Shown piece after piece: positions 61,377 to 64,000 of a stretch of 64,000 nucleotides of DNA. The position numbers and the translations under genes are program-made. How positions within the stretch are numbered: the stretch's first letter is position 1; every line of letters begins with the position of its first letter. The notes below the pieces were generated by a model. It did not search any database and was not told the DNA's origin. It saw only the letters and a program-made list of their open reading frames with translations. This DNA is from Deltaproteobacteria bacterium (GTDB taxonomy: Bacteria; Desulfobacterota; Dissulfuribacteria; Dissulfuribacterales; QOAL01): the NCBI GenBank assembly GCA_026986785.1, contig JALSNW010000052.1, positions 1 through 64,000 of the forward strand, read 5' to 3'.

Positions 61377-64000
61377 TCAGACCCCTGGATTGACGATATA
61401 ATTGAGAAGCTTTGGGAGGTTTACGGCGAGTATGTCGCTCAATCTCGCATTGAGAAAAGCCTCGCTTATTTCAGGAGATTGAAATTCCGCCTGTTGCTCT
61501 GCAAGAGCAACTTCTTCAAGGATTCCAACAAATAATCTCGTTGTGATCTGCTTTACAAGGTTTTTCTTTATGAAATAGAAATCAGCCTTGGGGAAATCCA
61601 TCATCTCAATGGTTCTTTTGAAGTAAAAATCTATTGTGTCAAAGAGATTCTCTAAAAATCTTCTTCTGCGATCATCATTTGGATTTTTTACACCTTTTGC
61701 TTTCTTCTCAAGAATAGTCATCATGATGGATACGAAATCCATTCGATTTATCCTTCGTTCATCATCATTTTCATATAGGAAGTAATCCGTTATAGGTGCT
61801 GGATAGACGGGTGGAAAGATAATGAGTCGGCTTAAAAGATCTGGGCGGAACCCTTGCTGCCTTGAAGCTGTCCTCGTCTCTTCATATAACTTAACTAAGG
61901 CTCTTATGTCCTTATGGGTTGCTGCAACAATCCTGATGTTGCCAACATCTTCTTGGATGGACTCCCATCCAAGCCTGCTTACCTTTTTCTCCTCAAGTGG
62001 GCCGAGGAGGTTGTCCTGAATCTTTATTGGCGCATCGGCAATCTCATCGAGAAAGACAGTGGCCGCCATGTAGCTTGCAGTCTGAAACAGCCCAGGCATG
62101 GGCATTTCAACATTTTCTGCAGTTCCGAAAAGTCGTCTCATAGAGGAAATAAATTCTGGCCCCTGTTCTGCTAAGGAACCACAGAGAACCTGGATAAAGT
62201 TTCCTGAGGTCTGTGGTTTTTCGTTTTTAATGCCATATACAGCATACAGTAGTCTTGCCAGATAGTGAGCCAAGAATTGCACTGAGAGATCAATACTGTT
62301 ATCGTTTGCAATGTTAGATGGAATATCTTGGGTTAGCCTCTTTAGATAAGAATTCGAAGACGACAGGTCTGAATTGGATTTCATACTAAGAGGGCAGCTG
62401 GCACAAACTCCTTTTACTTCTAGGAACCCTTTCTCGTCTCTCATGATTTTCGTACATAGGGTATCTTTTTCACAAGCCCAAATCTGCTTATCCCCTTTTT
62501 CACCACCTTTCAAAGGAGGAATCCATTGCCACCACCTTGTGCCTTGGAGCTGGGCCTTTGTAAAATCAAGAAGTTTTTTGCTAGAATTAACATCAGGCGC
62601 AATATTATCCATGACATCCCGCGCCCTTGGCAACATAAGGATATTAATTAGTCTTTTCCATAGTCCTTCTATTGTTTCCTTAAGTAAGTGTCCTTCTTTA
62701 TCTTTAGTGATCTCTTTAATGGCAAGTTCGTGATATCTTGTTGCAGTCAAGCCCTTCCCACCACCGGGGGCGCCAAGGAGGAGAATCTTTCCAGTTAGAG
62801 GATTCAAACCAACATGACGCACCAGATCAGCCATGAGTTTTGTTGACTTGCTTCCCTTGATTTTGATAACATCTCTTACATCCAGGGCAGAATTGATTGT
62901 ATCTGCTGACTGTTCAAGAAATTCTCGTATAAACAAAAGTCTTGCCCTAGAGCGTGTAAAATTGTCTCCTTGAGGATCCTCATTACTCAAGAAGGATTTC
63001 CAGAGCGTCAAGCTATCCTGGGCCGTGTTTATATCTTTTAGGGCCTGTGAAATCTTAATGGAATCTTCTTCTTCATAATCCAAAAACGTTGAAATTTCTT
63101 GATTAAGCAAGGCCTGTTCAGGTGACGCCCCCAAAAAAGCAAGCACTCTTGCCATCCATTCAAGTGCTTCTCTTGCATACATCACACGAAGGAGTTTCTT
63201 TGCCCTATCAGGGAAATTAAAAAAATCTTCTTTAAATTTCTGGTAGGCTTTTTGTAAATGACTATATTTTTCAAGGAATGAGAATTCACTTGAGGACTCC
63301 ATTTTCATAATGGTATTTACAAGCCTACCCACCCACTCAAAAAACCATGACTTTCGTGCCTCTTTCATGGCATATGTGAGGCCCAATAGATGTCTAGCGG
63401 GCTCAGGAGGAGATTGAGGATCAATAAAAAATGAATATACTAAATCTGGGATCTTATCATAGAAAAAGGAAATGGGACCAACAACGATATTAACTTTGTT
63501 TGTAGCCGGAGCAATCAGGCCCCCTTCTTTAAGGATTTCCTGGCCAAACCGTCCCCACCATATCGTTTTAGCCTGAAAAAGGCTTTCACCTGCTATCCAC
63601 AACATATTATCGGGTTCCCATTTATTAAGAACCTCTTTTCTTATATAGAAGTGATCTCTATGGCTCCGGATAAATGGTATACCTCCAGTGCCCTCTAAGC
63701 TCCTCAGAAATTCACTTACATAGAGTCCTCGAGCATCAAAACTCTGGGGAAGTACTGCATAAAGAGCTATAATACATTCTCGGCATGTCTTAAAAGGTTG
63801 TTGGCAATTCTCTGGAATAGAATGCAGCCCATTTTCCAGAATAGAACCAGCTTTTTCTAGTGACTTTACCACAATAACACGTGAAAATTTGCAAGGTTTA
63901 TAATTTCCTTCTTCAAATGGAAAAGAGGGTTGTAAAAGTAAAAAGCGTCGAAAACATGTAAAATTATTATTATGATTAAAATAGTTGACAGGAAGAGGTA
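61377..64000 (-). CDS. Sigma-54-activator-like AAA+ protein with Cys-rich insert, cut by window edge
   Basis: At least 831 residues. Counting from GTG 63872, residues 1-340 match no family I know. An AAA+ domain follows: Walker A LLGAPGGGKGLTA (about 366), LFGTAENVEMPMPGLFQTA where sigma-54 activators have the GAFTGA loop, Walker B TVFLDEIADAP (about 600), sensor IRIVAATHKDI and Arg finger GFRPDLLSRLIIFPP. Walker A and B are some 235 residues apart, against about 65-70 in NtrC proteins. The insert has CEKDTLC and CASC, suggesting a zinc or Fe-S knuckle (about 465-495). No HTH follows. The frame continues open, without an ATG, to base 64000 (CFRRFLLLQPSFPFEEG), so the true start is probably outside. 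Confidence 0.75.
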   Translation of the reverse strand, partial: PLPVNYFNHNNNFTCFRRFLLLQPSFPFEEGNYKPCKFSRVIVVKSLEKAGSILENGLHSIPENCQQPFKTCRECIIALYAVLPQSFDARGLYVSEFLRSLEGTGGIPFIRSHRDHFYIRKEVLNKWEPDNMLWIAGESLFQAKTIWWGRFGQEILKEGGLIAPATNKVNIVVGPISFFYDKIPDLVYSFFIDPQSPPEPARHLLGLTYAMKEARKSWFFEWVGRLVNTIMKMESSSEFSFLEKYSHLQKAYQKFKEDFFNFPDRAKKLLRVMYAREALEWMARVLAFLGASPEQALLNQEISTFLDYEEEDSIKISQALKDINTAQDSLTLWKSFLSNEDPQGDNFTRSRARLLFIREFLEQSADTINSALDVRDVIKIKGSKSTKLMADLVRHVGLNPLTGKILLLGAPGGGKGLTATRYHELAIKEITKDKEGHLLKETIEGLWKRLINILMLPRARDVMDNIAPDVNSSKKLLDFTKAQLQGTRWWQWIPPLKGGEKGDKQIWACEKDTLCTKIMRDEKGFLEVKGVCASCPLSMKSNSDLSSSNSYLKRLTQDIPSNIANDNSIDLSVQFLAHYLARLLYAVYGIKNEKPQTSGNFIQVLCGSLAEQGPEFISSMRRLFGTAENVEMPMPGLFQTASYMAATVFLDEIADAPIKIQDNLLGPLEEKKVSRLGWESIQEDVGNIRIVAATHKDIRALVKLYEETRTASRQQGFRPDLLSRLIIFPPVYPAPITDYFLYENDDERRINRMDFVSIMMTILEKKAKGVKNPNDDRRRRFLENLFDTIDFYFKRTIEMMDFPKADFYFIKKNLVKQITTRLFVGILEEVALAEQQAEFQSPEISEAFLNARLSDILAVNLPKLLNYIVNPGV

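Overview
The window looks like part of the chromosome of a Desulfobacterota-type ("deltaproteobacterial") anaerobe. This is inferred from gene content: a complete-looking anaerobic corrin operon with an exported CbiK chelatase, a four-subunit 2-oxoacid:ferredoxin oxidoreductase, system II (ResB/CcsA) cytochrome c maturation, the hopanoid genes hpnH and hpnB, and DUF116 and DUF5335 proteins. No rRNA or tRNA gene was recognised, so the species is not fixed.

Left part (1-13.7 kb): the end of cas2, an AT-rich leader and a CRISPR array with 13 complete 37-bp repeats plus one cut short, which abuts a decayed IS3-type transposase remnant. Next comes a 12-gene cobalamin operon on the minus strand. 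It is read from a cobalamin riboswitch with an overlapping terminator: cbiK-btuC-btuD-btuF-cbiA-cbiC-cbiD-cbiET-cbiL-cbiF-cbiG-cbiH. cbiJ is absent from it.

14-25 kb: signalling and metal genes. These are a REC-histidine kinase hybrid, a LivK-like binding protein immediately followed by a chemoreceptor, a YHS-type copper P-type ATPase, a double DUF1566 protein, a Met-rich periplasmic protein, a UMF1-type transporter and arfB.

25-36 kb: korDABC (minus strand), then a plus-strand cluster of ACP, SDR reductase, adenylate-forming ligase, GNAT-like protein and polysaccharide deacetylase, probably for decorating a glycan or lipid. After this come an AI-2E family permease, CvpA, a DUF2250-like regulator and a DUF374 acyltransferase.

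36-54 kb: a sugar nucleotidyltransferase; resB/ccsA flanked by two tatA genes; and isoprenoid/hopanoid functions (dxs, ispA, hpnH, ispH, hpnB) interleaved with endonuclease V, a methyltransferase, bamD, trxB/trxA, radA and an orphan histidine kinase.

54-64 kb: a purD-purE fusion, a Sua5-like gene overlapping a ttcA-like gene tail to tail, mltG, and an AT-richer minus-strand pair. The pair is a fused oligopeptide-type ABC ATPase preceded by a large sigma-54-activator-like AAA+ protein. That AAA+ protein has a degenerate GAFTGA loop, a long Cys-containing insert between Walker A and Walker B, and no DNA-binding domain. It runs off the window edge and is the best candidate here for an undescribed system.

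A family of degenerate repeats built around a core like TGCATAATCCNGGTT lies in many intergenic regions, often between divergent genes, and one copy forms the cbiC/cbiD junction.
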